Shown: positions 7,449 through 15,271 of the stretch, in pieces
Position numbering within the stretch: position 1 is the first letter of the stretch
How the letters are laid out: each line of letters begins with the position of its first letter
Source of the DNA: an uncultured Alphaproteobacteria bacterium
Lineage (GTDB): Bacteria; Pseudomonadota; Alphaproteobacteria; Caulobacterales; Parvularculaceae
Direction: 5' to 3'
Length of the DNA stretch: 17,742 bases
NCBI GenBank assembly: GCA_937895955.1
Contig: CALAZI010000008.1
Span: 1-17,742 of the forward strand
The notes under the pieces: model-generated
Seen by the model: the letters and a program-made list of their open reading frames with translations, nothing else
What the model was told of the DNA's origin: nothing
Databases searched by the model: none
Position numbers and translations under genes: made by a program

Positions 7449-7463
7449 GTTCTTGATATGTTC
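7449..7463 (+). promoter_or_regulatory. Putative LexA (SOS) box upstream of comM
   Basis: GTTC at 7449-7452 and GTTC at 7460-7463 are separated by exactly 7 bases (TTGATAT). GTTC-N7-GTTC is the direct-repeat LexA operator known from alphaproteobacteria. It lies 51 bases before the comM start codon in a 191-base divergent intergenic region, which is suitable for repression. The whole dyad is AT-rich in a GC-rich context. It could also affect the divergent TIR/FGE-like gene, whose start is 127 bases away. Confidence 0.7.
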
Positions 7464-7513
7464 TGAGGGTTGAGGCAAGCTGCCAATGCGGTTGATTTGA
7501 GGGGGAGCGCTCA

Positions 7514-9085
7514 ATGGTCGCCCAGCTGACGACATTCGCCTTTCACGGCGTCGAGGCGCGGCCCGTCACGGTTCAAGTCCAGATCGCCGGCGGCGCCAAT
7601 CATTTCGCAATTGTCGGATTGCCGGACAAAGCGGTGTCGGAAGCGCGCGAGCGCGTTCAGTCGGCGCTGTGCGCGATCGGGCTCGGCCTGCCGCCGAAGC
7701 GCGTGACGATCAATCTGGCGCCGGCGGACCTTCCCAAGGAGGGCGGGCATTTCGATCTCGCCATCGCCCTCGGCCTTTTAATCGAGATGGGCGCGACGGC
7801 GCGCGACGCCGCCGAAGGCTTCGCCGTGATCGGCGAGCTTGGCCTCGACGGATCGATCGCGCCGGTCGCCGGCGCGCTGCCGGCCGCGATCGCCGCCAAT
7901 GCGCGCGATCTCGGTCTCATCTGCCCCGCGGCCTGCGGGCCGGAAGCGGCCTGGGCGGGCGCCGACATGCGCATCCTTGCGCCGCAAAGCCTCATCCAGA
8001 TCGTCAATCATTTCAAAGGCGTTCAGGTTCTGACGCCGCCGGCGCCAGGCGCGGTCGAGACGGCGGTCTGCGCGCCTGATCTTAAAGACGTGAAGGGTCA
8101 GGAAAGCGCCAAGCGCGCGCTCGAGGCGGCGGCGGCGGGCGGCCATAATCTGCTGATGGTCGGCCCGCCGGGCGCCGGCAAATCCATGCTCGCAAAACGC
8201 CTTCCCGGCCTTTTGCCGCCGCTGACGCCGGAAGAGATGCTGGAAATTTCGATGGTGCAGTCGATGGCGGGCCTTCTGGAAGGCGGCCGGCTGACCCGCG
8301 CGCGGCCGTTTCGCGCGCCGCATCATTCCGCCTCGATGGCGGCGATGGTCGGCGGCGGCATGCGCGCCAAGCCCGGCGAGGCTTCGCTCGCCCATCACGG
8401 CGTTCTCTTTCTCGACGAGCTTCCCGAATTCGCGCCGCAAGTGCTCGACAGCCTGCGCCAGCCGATGGAGACGGGCGACGTCCTTATCGCGCGCGCCAAT
8501 TATCACGTTCGCTATCCGGCGCGCTTTCAGCTCATCGCGGCGATGAACCCCTGCCGCTGCGGCCACGGCAAGGCGAGCGGGCGCGCCTGCGGGCGCGGCC
8601 CCAATTGCGAGGCGGCGTATCAATCGCGCGTTTCGGGGCCGATGCTCGACCGGATGGATATCGCCATCGACCTCGCGCCGGTGACGCCGGCCGATCTCGC
8701 CGCGCCGGCGACGGGCGAGGCCTCGTCAGCGGTCGCCGGACGCATCGCCGCCGCGCGCGCCGCGCAAATCGACCGCGCGGTTGAGGAAGGCGAAGGCGCC
8801 GCGGTCAACGCCGCGCTTTCCGATCGCGCGCTCGATCGCGTCGCTGCGCCGGATTCGGACGGCGCCGCGCTTTTGGCGCGGGCGGCGGAAACGCTCGGCT
8901 TTTCCGCGCGCGGCTATCATCGCATTTTGCGCGTGGCGCGAACGCTCGCGGATCTTGAGGGCGTCGACGCGGTCAAGCGCCGCCATATCGCCGAAGCCGT
9001 CAGCTATCGCCGCCGAGACGGCGCCGCTGTTCCCGGCGGCTCCAACGATCGATTAACCACAACGCCGATTAACCAATCCGCCTAA
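7514..9085 (+). CDS. comM: YifB/ComM family Mg-chelatase-like AAA+ ATPase
   Basis: This 523-residue protein is close to the usual length of ComM (about 510). The N-terminal ChlI-like domain contains FAIVGLPDKAVSEARERVQSA and INLAPADLPKEGGHFDLAIALG. The AAA+ core has Walker A GPPGAGKS (217-224), Walker B GVLFLDELPEF (296-306) and the Mg-chelatase signature FRAPHHSAS. A zinc-type cysteine cluster (347, 349, 359, 365) follows AAMNP, then SRVSGPMLDRMDI and a Mg-chelatase C-terminal domain. In naturally transformable bacteria ComM is a hexameric helicase that promotes branch migration during integration of incoming DNA. A strong GAGGGGGAG ribosome binding site precedes the ATG. A LexA-type box 51 bases upstream suggests DNA-damage induction. 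The gene ends 61 bases before the hybrid kinase on the same strand. Confidence 0.96.
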   Translation: MVAQLTTFAFHGVEARPVTVQVQIAGGANHFAIVGLPDKAVSEARERVQSALCAIGLGLPPKRVTINLAPADLPKEGGHFDLAIALGLLIEMGATARDAAEGFAVIGELGLDGSIAPVAGALPAAIAANARDLGLICPAACGPEAAWAGADMRILAPQSLIQIVNHFKGVQVLTPPAPGAVETAVCAPDLKDVKGQESAKRALEAAAAGGHNLLMVGPPGAGKSMLAKRLPGLLPPLTPEEMLEISMVQSMAGLLEGGRLTRARPFRAPHHSASMAAMVGGGMRAKPGEASLAHHGVLFLDELPEFAPQVLDSLRQPMETGDVLIARANYHVRYPARFQLIAAMNPCRCGHGKASGRACGRGPNCEAAYQSRVSGPMLDRMDIAIDLAPVTPADLAAPATGEASSAVAGRIAAARAAQIDRAVEEGEGAAVNAALSDRALDRVAAPDSDGAALLARAAETLGFSARGYHRILRVARTLADLEGVDAVKRRHIAEAVSYRRRDGAAVPGGSNDRLTTTPINQSA

Positions 9086-9113
9086 CTAAATTTTCAATCG
9101 CAATTGCAAATAT

Positions 9114-9137
9114 CTCCCTCAACCTTTTTTGAGGGGG
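9114..9137 (+). promoter_or_regulatory. Hairpin sequestering the ribosome binding site of the hybrid kinase
   Basis: CCCTCAA (9116-9122) pairs with TTGAGGG (9129-9135) around the loop CCTTTT. The stem extends by one U-G and one C-G pair to 9114/9137, giving about 9 bp. The 3' arm contains the whole GAGGGGG Shine-Dalgarno sequence (9131-9137) for the ATG at 9147. In this fold the ribosome binding site is hidden. That could mean temperature-sensitive, ligand-dependent or coupled translation, but none is demonstrated. Confidence 0.55.
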
Positions 9138-9146
9138 CGGCTTCGC

Positions 9147-10991
9147 ATGTCATCGCACTTCGATCGCGCGACGCGCACGGGCGAACTTATCGTCCTGTGC
9201 GACAGCGCGGATGCGATCCGCTTCGTCAATCGGAATTTCGCCGCGTTTTTCGGCGCGCCGGTTCCTGACTGGCACGCGCGCGTTTTTGCACCCGGCGGCG
9301 ATGCGCATGAGGGCGAAACCGTCTCCTTCAAAACGGAAGCCGTTTCCGCCGACGGCCCCGCGATCATCGACTGGCGTCTTGAAATGCTGCCGTCCGGCGA
9401 AAAGCTCTATTCAGGCCTCGCCTCGGCGGATCGCCGGGCGCGGCGCATGCCGGAGGCGGCGGAGCATCGCGACGGCGAAGAGGAACGGATCCACTTCGTC
9501 GCGACGATCAGCCATGAGATGCGCACCCCGCTCAACGGCATTCTCGGCATGTCCGCCCTGCTGCTTGAAACCGAGCTTACGCCCAATCAGCGCGCCTATG
9601 TGGAAGCGGTGCGCCAGTCCGGCGCAAGCCTTCTGGCGCTGACCAACGACATTCTCGATCTCTCCAAACTCGACGCCGGAAAGCTCGATTTTGAATCGGC
9701 GCCGTTCGATCCTTACGCGCTCGTTCAAAGCGTCACCGAAATCCTCTCTCCCAAGGCGGCTGAAAAGTCGATCGAGATCGCCAGCTTCGTCGATCCGACA
9801 ACGCCGCGCCGCGTCATCGGCGACGAGGCGCGCGTGCGGCAGGTCCTGCTCAATCTCGCCGGAAACGCGGTCAAGTTCACGCGCTATGGCGGCGTCGCGA
9901 TCGAGATGCGCGCGGAAGCGACGGCCGACGGATTGCGCCTTATCGGTTCGGTTCGCGATACGGGGATCGGCATCGCTCGCGAATCGCAGGCGGCGGTGTT
10001 TGAAAAATTCATGCAGGTCGACGCCGATCCCAAACGCCGCGCGCAGGGAACCGGCCTCGGCCTCGCCATCTCGCGCCGGCTTGCGCATGCGATGGGCGGC
10101 GACATCACCTTTAAGAGCGAATACGGCAAGGGCAGCATTTTCACCTTTCACGTCGCCGCCGGCCCCTCGGCGGCAAAGGCCAATCCGGCGCGCGTCGACG
10201 CGCCGCCGATCGTCGTCGCAACGAAATCGCCGATCCTCGGGCGCATCCTGCGCCTGCAACTGCAATCCTTCGGCGTTCAGGAAGCGCGCTTCGTCGAGGA
10301 TGCGCGCGACGCCGCTTTCGCGCTGAAGGAAAATCCGGGCGCCTTGCTGCTCTGCGATCGCAATCTCGTCGACAGCGCGATCAGCGACGCGCTGGAGGAA
10401 GCCTGGCGCGCGCTTGTCCTCTTGTCGCCCAATGAGCGCGGCGCGATTGAGGAGCTCCGCGGCATCGGCTTTGACGGCTATCTGATCAAGCCCGTGCGCC
10501 AGTCCACCTTAATGCGCGAAATCGCGCGCGGCGGCCGTTCGGTTGAAACGGTCGTTTCCGACGCCGATGAGAAATCGGCAAGACCCGTCATCGACCGCGC
10601 GCTCAAGATCCTTCTCGCGGAAGACAACCAGATCAACGCCGTGCTGGCGACCACGCTCATCCGGCGCAGCGGCCATAAGGTCGATGTCGCAAAGAACGGC
10701 GAAGAAGCGGTCGCCGCCGCGCAATCGGCCGCTTACGATCTTGTCTTTATGGACATGCACATGCCGCAGATGGACGGTCTTGAGGCGAGCCGGCGCATCC
10801 GCGCGCTCAAGGGGCCGGCGGCGAACGTGCCGATCATCGCGCTCACCGCCAACGCCATGCCGTCGGACCGGCAGAAATGCATGGCCGCCGGCATGAACGA
10901 CTTCCTGTCAAAGCCCTTCGAGCCCGGCGATATCGACGACATGCTCGCCAAATGGGCGGCGCCCGAAGAAAAACTCGAAGCCGCCTCCTAG
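9147..10991 (+). CDS. Hybrid sensor histidine kinase with degenerate and intact receiver domains
   Basis: I chose the ATG at 9147 (614 residues) because GAGGGGG sits 9 bases before it; an upstream TTG at 9129 overlaps that site and is unlikely. Residues about 8-95 look PAS-like (GELIVLCDSADAIRFVNRNFAAFFG). The HisKA helix carries the phospho-accepting His123 in ATISHEMRTPLNG. The HATPase domain has N-box asparagines 236/240 (NLAGNAVKF), DTGIG (271-275) and GTGLGL (301-306). Residues about 354-460 form a receiver with Asp404 and Lys448 but no acidic pair on strand 1. Residues 486-604 are a canonical receiver with Glu492/Asp493, phospho-acceptor Asp536 (FMDMHMPQMDG) and SKPF. No membrane segment is evident, so it is probably cytosolic. 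No Hpt domain is attached, so a separate phosphotransferase is expected. Its signal and output are unknown. It follows comM and precedes ampG. Confidence 0.95.
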   Translation: MSSHFDRATRTGELIVLCDSADAIRFVNRNFAAFFGAPVPDWHARVFAPGGDAHEGETVSFKTEAVSADGPAIIDWRLEMLPSGEKLYSGLASADRRARRMPEAAEHRDGEEERIHFVATISHEMRTPLNGILGMSALLLETELTPNQRAYVEAVRQSGASLLALTNDILDLSKLDAGKLDFESAPFDPYALVQSVTEILSPKAAEKSIEIASFVDPTTPRRVIGDEARVRQVLLNLAGNAVKFTRYGGVAIEMRAEATADGLRLIGSVRDTGIGIARESQAAVFEKFMQVDADPKRRAQGTGLGLAISRRLAHAMGGDITFKSEYGKGSIFTFHVAAGPSAAKANPARVDAPPIVVATKSPILGRILRLQLQSFGVQEARFVEDARDAAFALKENPGALLLCDRNLVDSAISDALEEAWRALVLLSPNERGAIEELRGIGFDGYLIKPVRQSTLMREIARGGRSVETVVSDADEKSARPVIDRALKILLAEDNQINAVLATTLIRRSGHKVDVAKNGEEAVAAAQSAAYDLVFMDMHMPQMDGLEASRRIRALKGPAANVPIIALTANAMPSDRQKCMAAGMNDFLSKPFEPGDIDDMLAKWAAPEEKLEAAS

Positions 10992-11064
10992 CCGAGGCCC
11001 GAGGCCTTCTTATCGCCGCGAATGCGCTTATTGTCGGACGCACAGATTCTGAGATGGCGGCTTC

Positions 11065-12777
11065 ATGACGGAAAGCGAAAATGCCGGACCCGAGCGTTTG
11101 ACCTGGCGAGAGATCGCACGCGCGCTTCGCCGACGGAAAACCCTGGCAATGTTCATCCTCGGCTTCGCGGCCGGGCTTCCCTATATCCTCATCACAGGCA
11201 CGCTCAACGCATGGTTCACGAATGACGGGATCGACATAAAAACCATCGGCGTGTTTTCGTGGATCATCATCATCTACAGTTTCAAGTTTCTTTGGTCGCC
11301 CGCGCTCGATCGCGCGCCGACGCCGCGACTGTTCAGCATGGGCCAAAGGCGCGCCGGAATATTCATTTTGCAGGCGATCATCATCGCCGCGCTGTTCGTC
11401 ATATCGACCGTCTCGCCGCAAACAAGCATCGGCGCTGTTGCAATAGCCGCTGTGATCTGCACCTTGGCCTCCGCATCGCAGGATATCCTGATCGACGCAT
11501 GGCGCATTGAAATCGCAGACAAAGACACGCCGATCGATCTTCTTTCGTCAATTTATCAGGTCGGGTATCGGCTCGCCGCAATTCTCGGCGGCGCCGGCGC
11601 CCTCATCATGGCGGCCCGCATCGGGTGGAATTCAACCTTTGTCGCGCTCGCCGCATTGATGGCGATCGCCGTGTCGGGCGTTTTTGTCGCCGTCGACGGT
11701 CCCGAACAGCGGCGCGCGATTCGGATTGACGACTCTGCGCCGCCGCCCGGATGGCGAAATCTCGCCCTGACGCCGATCCTTTTCGGATGGGCGTGGTCAT
11801 TCGTCGCCCTGTTCAGTTTCATGGCGTTCGCGCTAAACGCGCCCGATCGGGCGAACGCGCGCGCGTTCACGCTTGAAACCGGCCCGCTCATCATCATCGC
11901 GTCGATCATCGCGCCGACGGCCATCGCCGCTCTGACGCTTCGCTATGAAGGGCGCGGCGCAACCGGAAGAATCGCGCAGGCCTGGCCGGCGCAAAAAGGG
12001 TTTGACGCGCTTTACGCCTCCGTGCTGGCGCCGCTGGCTGATATCGTTAGGCGCCTTGGCGGCGGCGCAGCGCTCGTTCTGCTGCTGATTCTCTCTTATC
12101 GATTCGCCGACCTCGTATGGGGAGCATTCGCCTATCCGTTTTACATGGGCGAGAATTACGGCGCGCTCGGCCACACGAATGACGAAGTCGCCATCGCTTC
12201 GAAAGTATTCGGATCGTTTATGACATTCGGCGGCATAACGCTTGGCGCGGCCGCCATTATGCGCTTCGGCCGAATGCCTTGCCTTTTCGTCGGGGCTATT
12301 CTCGCGGCGGCGACGAATCTCGTTTTCGCCGACCTTGCGACGGGCGGCGCGTCAACCGACGCCTTCATCAGATTCTTTCATCTCTACGGATTCTTCAACA
12401 TTCTTCAGCCGGTCGCCGATTTGCTCACGCTGCAAGTCGCGATGGACGAACGGCTTTCCCGGTTGATGGTCGCGATCGCCGCCGAAAATCTGGCTGTCGG
12501 ATTCGCAAGCGCGGCGATCGTCGCCTATTTGTCGTCGATCGTGAATCCTAAATACGCAGCCGTCCAATACGCGCTCTTTGCGTCATTGACGATGCTGATC
12601 GGATCGCTTGGCCGCGGCGCATTGGGCGAGCTGGTTGAAGAGCGCGGGTTCGCCTATGTCTTTTACCTGACGGCCGCCTTGGGTCTTGTGGCGGTTGCGG
12701 CTTCTGGACTTGAGTGGTTGAGGCAATCTCATGCTTCGCGCTCAAAAGCCGAGTCGGCGCGCGTCGCCGCGGCCTAG
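11065..12777 (+). CDS. ampG: AmpG-type MFS muropeptide permease
   Basis: This 570-residue polytopic inner-membrane protein has the AmpG signatures. These are a first helix ending GFAAGLPYILITGTLNAWFT (33-52), a second region IGVFSWIIIIYSFKFLWSPALDR (61-83, in pieces) and SASQDILIDAWRIE (136-149). AmpG imports anhydro-muropeptides from the periplasm for cell-wall recycling, and in some bacteria this also sets AmpC beta-lactamase induction. It is longer than the roughly 490-residue enterobacterial protein, with extra sequence in the central region (about 290-340), as seen in several alphaproteobacterial members from memory. No other recycling gene (AmpD, NagZ, Mpl) lies in the window. The start has only a weak GGCGG-like ribosome binding site. 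It sits 73 bases after the hybrid kinase, so cotranscription is possible. It ends convergently with the small lipoprotein gene. Confidence 0.92.
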   Translation: MTESENAGPERLTWREIARALRRRKTLAMFILGFAAGLPYILITGTLNAWFTNDGIDIKTIGVFSWIIIIYSFKFLWSPALDRAPTPRLFSMGQRRAGIFILQAIIIAALFVISTVSPQTSIGAVAIAAVICTLASASQDILIDAWRIEIADKDTPIDLLSSIYQVGYRLAAILGGAGALIMAARIGWNSTFVALAALMAIAVSGVFVAVDGPEQRRAIRIDDSAPPPGWRNLALTPILFGWAWSFVALFSFMAFALNAPDRANARAFTLETGPLIIIASIIAPTAIAALTLRYEGRGATGRIAQAWPAQKGFDALYASVLAPLADIVRRLGGGAALVLLLILSYRFADLVWGAFAYPFYMGENYGALGHTNDEVAIASKVFGSFMTFGGITLGAAAIMRFGRMPCLFVGAILAAATNLVFADLATGGASTDAFIRFFHLYGFFNILQPVADLLTLQVAMDERLSRLMVAIAAENLAVGFASAAIVAYLSSIVNPKYAAVQYALFASLTMLIGSLGRGALGELVEERGFAYVFYLTAALGLVAVAASGLEWLRQSHASRSKAESARVAAA

Positions 12778-12784
12778 CGCGCCG

Positions 12785-12813
12785 GGCGCAAAAGCGGAAA
12801 CCGGTTTTGCGCC
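12785..12813. repeat. Palindromic intergenic element downstream of ampG
   Basis: GGCGCAAAA (12785-12793) and TTTTGCGCC (12805-12813) pair perfectly over 9 bp around GCGGAAACCGG. The word AAAAGCGGAAACCGGTTTTG resembles a dispersed palindromic element I recall from rhizobial and related intergenic regions; this is recollection only. With the next hairpin it fills nearly all of the ampG-lipoprotein interval. Confidence 0.6.
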
Positions 12814-12836
12814 AAAAGGCGCTGGAATAACAACTT

Positions 12837-12874
12837 GATCATCGGGCGCGATTCAGGAATCGCGCCCGATGATC
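12837..12874. terminator. 17-bp perfect hairpin, probable bidirectional terminator or repeat
   Basis: GATCATCGGGCGCGATT (12837-12853) and its exact complement (12858-12874) form a 17-bp stem with the 4-base loop CAGG. The hairpin lies between the convergent ends of ampG (12777) and the small lipoprotein gene (12883). The leftward side is followed by AAGTTGTTATT, which is moderately T-rich; the rightward side is not. Its position fits shared termination, though its perfection could also reflect a mobile palindromic repeat. Confidence 0.6.
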
Positions 12875-12882
12875 TAGCCTTC

Positions 12883-13248
12883 CTACCTGCCGCGCGCGAG
12901 GCAACGATCGAGATCGGGTTTTTCCCCGCCTGACGCCAGCGCGCCCGCTTCAAGACGGCGCGCGCGCTTAACGCCGGCATCGTCCGGATACAGAAGAATG
13001 ATGAGCGAGCAATCGGCGAGCGCGTAGCGGCGGAATTCCCCGGCGCCCTCGATGCGGACGAGATCGGGCGCGCCGAGCGTCCCGTCAATCTCCTCCCCCG
13101 TCTTTCCCGCAATATCGGCGGCGAGAAAAACCGGCGCGCGCGGGGCTGCGTTGCGCGCCGCAGCGCCTGCGGCGGCGTCAGGCTGCGTCGTCGTCGCGCA
13201 GGCGCCGGCGGAAAGGAGCCCGGCGGCGGCGATCCATCGCATCATCAT
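12883..13248 (-). CDS. Small putative lipoprotein of unknown function
   Basis: This 121-residue protein has an N-terminal export signal MMMRWIAAAGLLSAGAC, with Cys17 as a possible lipidation site. The box (AGAC) lacks the usual Leu at -3, so lipidation is likely but not certain. A low-complexity Ala/Pro region (18-40) is followed by a compact domain containing IAGKTGEEIDGTLGAPDLVRIEGAGEF (in parts), the segment YALADCSLIILLYPDD and a final DRCLAR. The pattern 'GxxxxxIdxxLGxPd...' resembles the small SmpA/BamE-type fold, which I offer as a weak structural guess only. The two mature cysteines (in ALADCSL and LDRCL) could form a disulfide in the periplasm. GAGGAG lies 6 bases before the first of three consecutive ATG codons, supporting the 13248 start. 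It is divergent from the adenosine kinase gene. Confidence 0.8.
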   Translation of the reverse strand: MMMRWIAAAGLLSAGACATTTQPDAAAGAAARNAAPRAPVFLAADIAGKTGEEIDGTLGAPDLVRIEGAGEFRRYALADCSLIILLYPDDAGVKRARRLEAGALASGGEKPDLDRCLARGR

Positions 13249-13366
13249 CGTAGGCTCCTCAATTGCGGCGCGCGGCTTGACCCGTTGCGGCCGTCGGCCG
13301 AAAAGGCGGCCCGCGCCGATTTCTTACGTCGCCGCAGCCTGCGCCGCAAATGATTGAAGGATGATT

Positions 13367-14365
13367 ATGACCGCTTCCGCCCTTGACGTCCTCGGCGTCG
13401 GCAACGCCATCGTCGACGTTCTCGCCCAGGCGGATGACGCCTTCCTCGCCGCGCATTCGATCGCCAAGGGCGGCATGATCCTTATTGATGAGGAGCAGGC
13501 GAGATCGATTTACGACGCGATGGCGCCGGGCGTTGAAATCTCCGGCGGCTCGGCGGCGAATTCGATCGCCTGCATCGCCTCGCTCGGCGGCGCGGGCGGC
13601 TTCATCGGCAAGGTGGCGAAGGACGCGCTCGGCGACATTTTTCGCCACGATCTTCGCTCGCTCGGCGTTCGCTTCGACACGTCGCCGCTGGAAGAGGGGC
13701 CCGGCACCGCGCGCTGCCTCGTCAATGTGACGCCGGACGCTCAACGCTCGATGACGACCTATCTCGGCGCGGCGGGCCTCGTCGCGCCGGCCGACATTGA
13801 TGAAAGCCTTGTCGAGAGCGCAACGATCACTTTTTTCGAAGGCTATCTTTTCGAGCAGCCGGTTGCGCGCGAATCCTTCATCAAGGCGTGCCTGGCCGCC
13901 AAGCGCGCCGGCAAGCGCGCCGCGCTGACCTTGTCGGACGCCGGCGTCGTCGATCGCCAGCACGACGCGCTCATTTCCTTTATCGGCGCCCATGTCGACA
14001 TCCTGCTCGCCAACGAACAGGAGGCGCGCACGCTGTTCGAGACCGACAATCTGGAAAAGATGGCGACGCGCGCGCGCGATCTTGCGCCGCTGACGGCGGT
14101 GACGATGTCGGAACGCGGCTCGATCCTGATCCCGCGCGACGGCGACGCCGTTCGCATCGACGCGATAAGGCCTGAACGCCTTGTCGATACGACCGGCGCG
14201 GGCGACGCCTACGCCGCCGGCGTTCTCTACGGTCTTGCGCGCAATCTCGATCTTGAAACCGCCGGCGCGCTCGGCGCGCTCGCCGCCGCCGAAGTCATCA
14301 GCCATTTCGGCGCGCGGCCGCAGCGGAAGCTTCGCGATCTCGCTGCGAAAGAGGGTCTTCTTTGA
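13367..14365 (+). CDS. PfkB-family adenosine kinase-type sugar/nucleoside kinase
   Basis: This 332-residue protein (from the ATG at 13367, chosen because GAAGG lies 6 bases upstream; an ATG at 13361 abuts that site) has a full ribokinase fold. Visible parts are the opening DVLGVGNAIVDVLA, the substrate-side motif GGSAAN (60-65), IGKVAKDALGDIF, and the PfkB signature DTTGAGDAYAAG (274-285) with catalytic base Asp280. Bacterial proteins of this type are usually annotated as adenosine kinase, phosphorylating adenosine to AMP with ATP in purine salvage; other nucleosides or sugars cannot be excluded from sequence alone. Its stop codon overlaps the TTG start of the next gene, so the two are translationally coupled. 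It diverges from the lipoprotein gene across a 118-base gap. Confidence 0.92.
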   Translation: MTASALDVLGVGNAIVDVLAQADDAFLAAHSIAKGGMILIDEEQARSIYDAMAPGVEISGGSAANSIACIASLGGAGGFIGKVAKDALGDIFRHDLRSLGVRFDTSPLEEGPGTARCLVNVTPDAQRSMTTYLGAAGLVAPADIDESLVESATITFFEGYLFEQPVARESFIKACLAAKRAGKRAALTLSDAGVVDRQHDALISFIGAHVDILLANEQEARTLFETDNLEKMATRARDLAPLTAVTMSERGSILIPRDGDAVRIDAIRPERLVDTTGAGDAYAAGVLYGLARNLDLETAGALGALAAAEVISHFGARPQRKLRDLAAKEGLL

Positions 14366-15237
14366 GACGCCCGCGCCTCGCCGCGGCGTTGGGCGCCGTT
14401 GCGCTCATCCTCGCAGGGCTGTGGACGTTTCGCGAGGGGCTCGCGCTCACCTTCCTCGGCGCGCAAGTCGAAAAGCGAACGATTGAGGAGCAGGCCGCTT
14501 TCATCGCGCCGTCGGTTCACGCTTTCGCGCCTTCGGCCGGAGACGGGCAGTTCCCGACGATCATCATGTTTCACGGCTGCGCCGGCTATCGCCCGGACTT
14601 CATCCGGATGTGGGCCGACATCGCCAATGAGGCGGGCTTCCTCGCGCTCGCCGTCGACAGCGGCGCGCCGCGCGGCTTCGACCGCGAGGCGATGCTCGCC
14701 AAGGTTTGCGGCGGCAAGGCGCTGATCGGTCAGGAGCGCGCCGGCGACGTCGCGGCGGCCTATGCGATCGCCCGCGCGCGCAAGGATGTCGATCCGGACA
14801 GGATTGTTTTCGCCGGCTGGTCGCACGGCGCCTGGACCTTGATGGATTACCTTTCCTTCGCCGGCGCCGGCCGTCTGCCGCCCTCGATCAAAGGCGAGGG
14901 GTCGCTCGAAGATCCCGCGGGCGTCATCCTTTTCTATCCCTATTGCGGCGAAGGCGCCTGGTCGCGATTGCTCCGCTGGCGGACGAAAGCCGAAATGATC
15001 GCCTTCATCGCAGGAAGCGATTCGATCGTCGATGCGGATGAATGCCGCCGCCGGCTTGAAAAGATCGACCGCGCGGGAACGCCGATCGACATCGTCGATT
15101 ATCCGGACGCCGATCACGCCTTTGACGACAGGACGAATATCGGCGGCGCCTATGAGTATCTCTATTCGGCGGAAGCAAACGCCGACGCGCAGGCGCGCGT
15201 CGCGGCGTTTCTCGAAAAGATCGCGGCGCGCGATTAG
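14362..15237 (+). CDS. Dienelactone hydrolase-like alpha/beta hydrolase with N-terminal signal anchor
   Basis: This 291-residue protein starts at TTG, overlapping the kinase stop codon (TTGA), with GAGGG 6 bases upstream. Residues 6-22 are a hydrophobic signal anchor, so the enzyme probably faces the periplasm. The hydrolase body has the oxyanion strand IIMFHGCAGYR (67-77), the nucleophile elbow GWSHGAW with Ser154, an acid at Asp220 or Asp224 (AGSDSIVDADE) and His252 in PDADHAFDD. Canonical dienelactone hydrolase has a cysteine nucleophile; serine here fits the wider family of esterases and peptidase-like hydrolases. The substrate is unknown. Coupling to a nucleoside kinase is consistent in expression but does not reveal a shared pathway. 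It ends 34 bases from the convergent CYTH-CHAD gene. Confidence 0.88.
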   Translation: MRRPRLAAALGAVALILAGLWTFREGLALTFLGAQVEKRTIEEQAAFIAPSVHAFAPSAGDGQFPTIIMFHGCAGYRPDFIRMWADIANEAGFLALAVDSGAPRGFDREAMLAKVCGGKALIGQERAGDVAAAYAIARARKDVDPDRIVFAGWSHGAWTLMDYLSFAGAGRLPPSIKGEGSLEDPAGVILFYPYCGEGAWSRLLRWRTKAEMIAFIAGSDSIVDADECRRRLEKIDRAGTPIDIVDYPDADHAFDDRTNIGGAYEYLYSAEANADAQARVAAFLEKIAARD

Positions 15238-15271
15238 CCGCCCGGCTCTTCCAAGCCCGGTCCTTCCAAAT

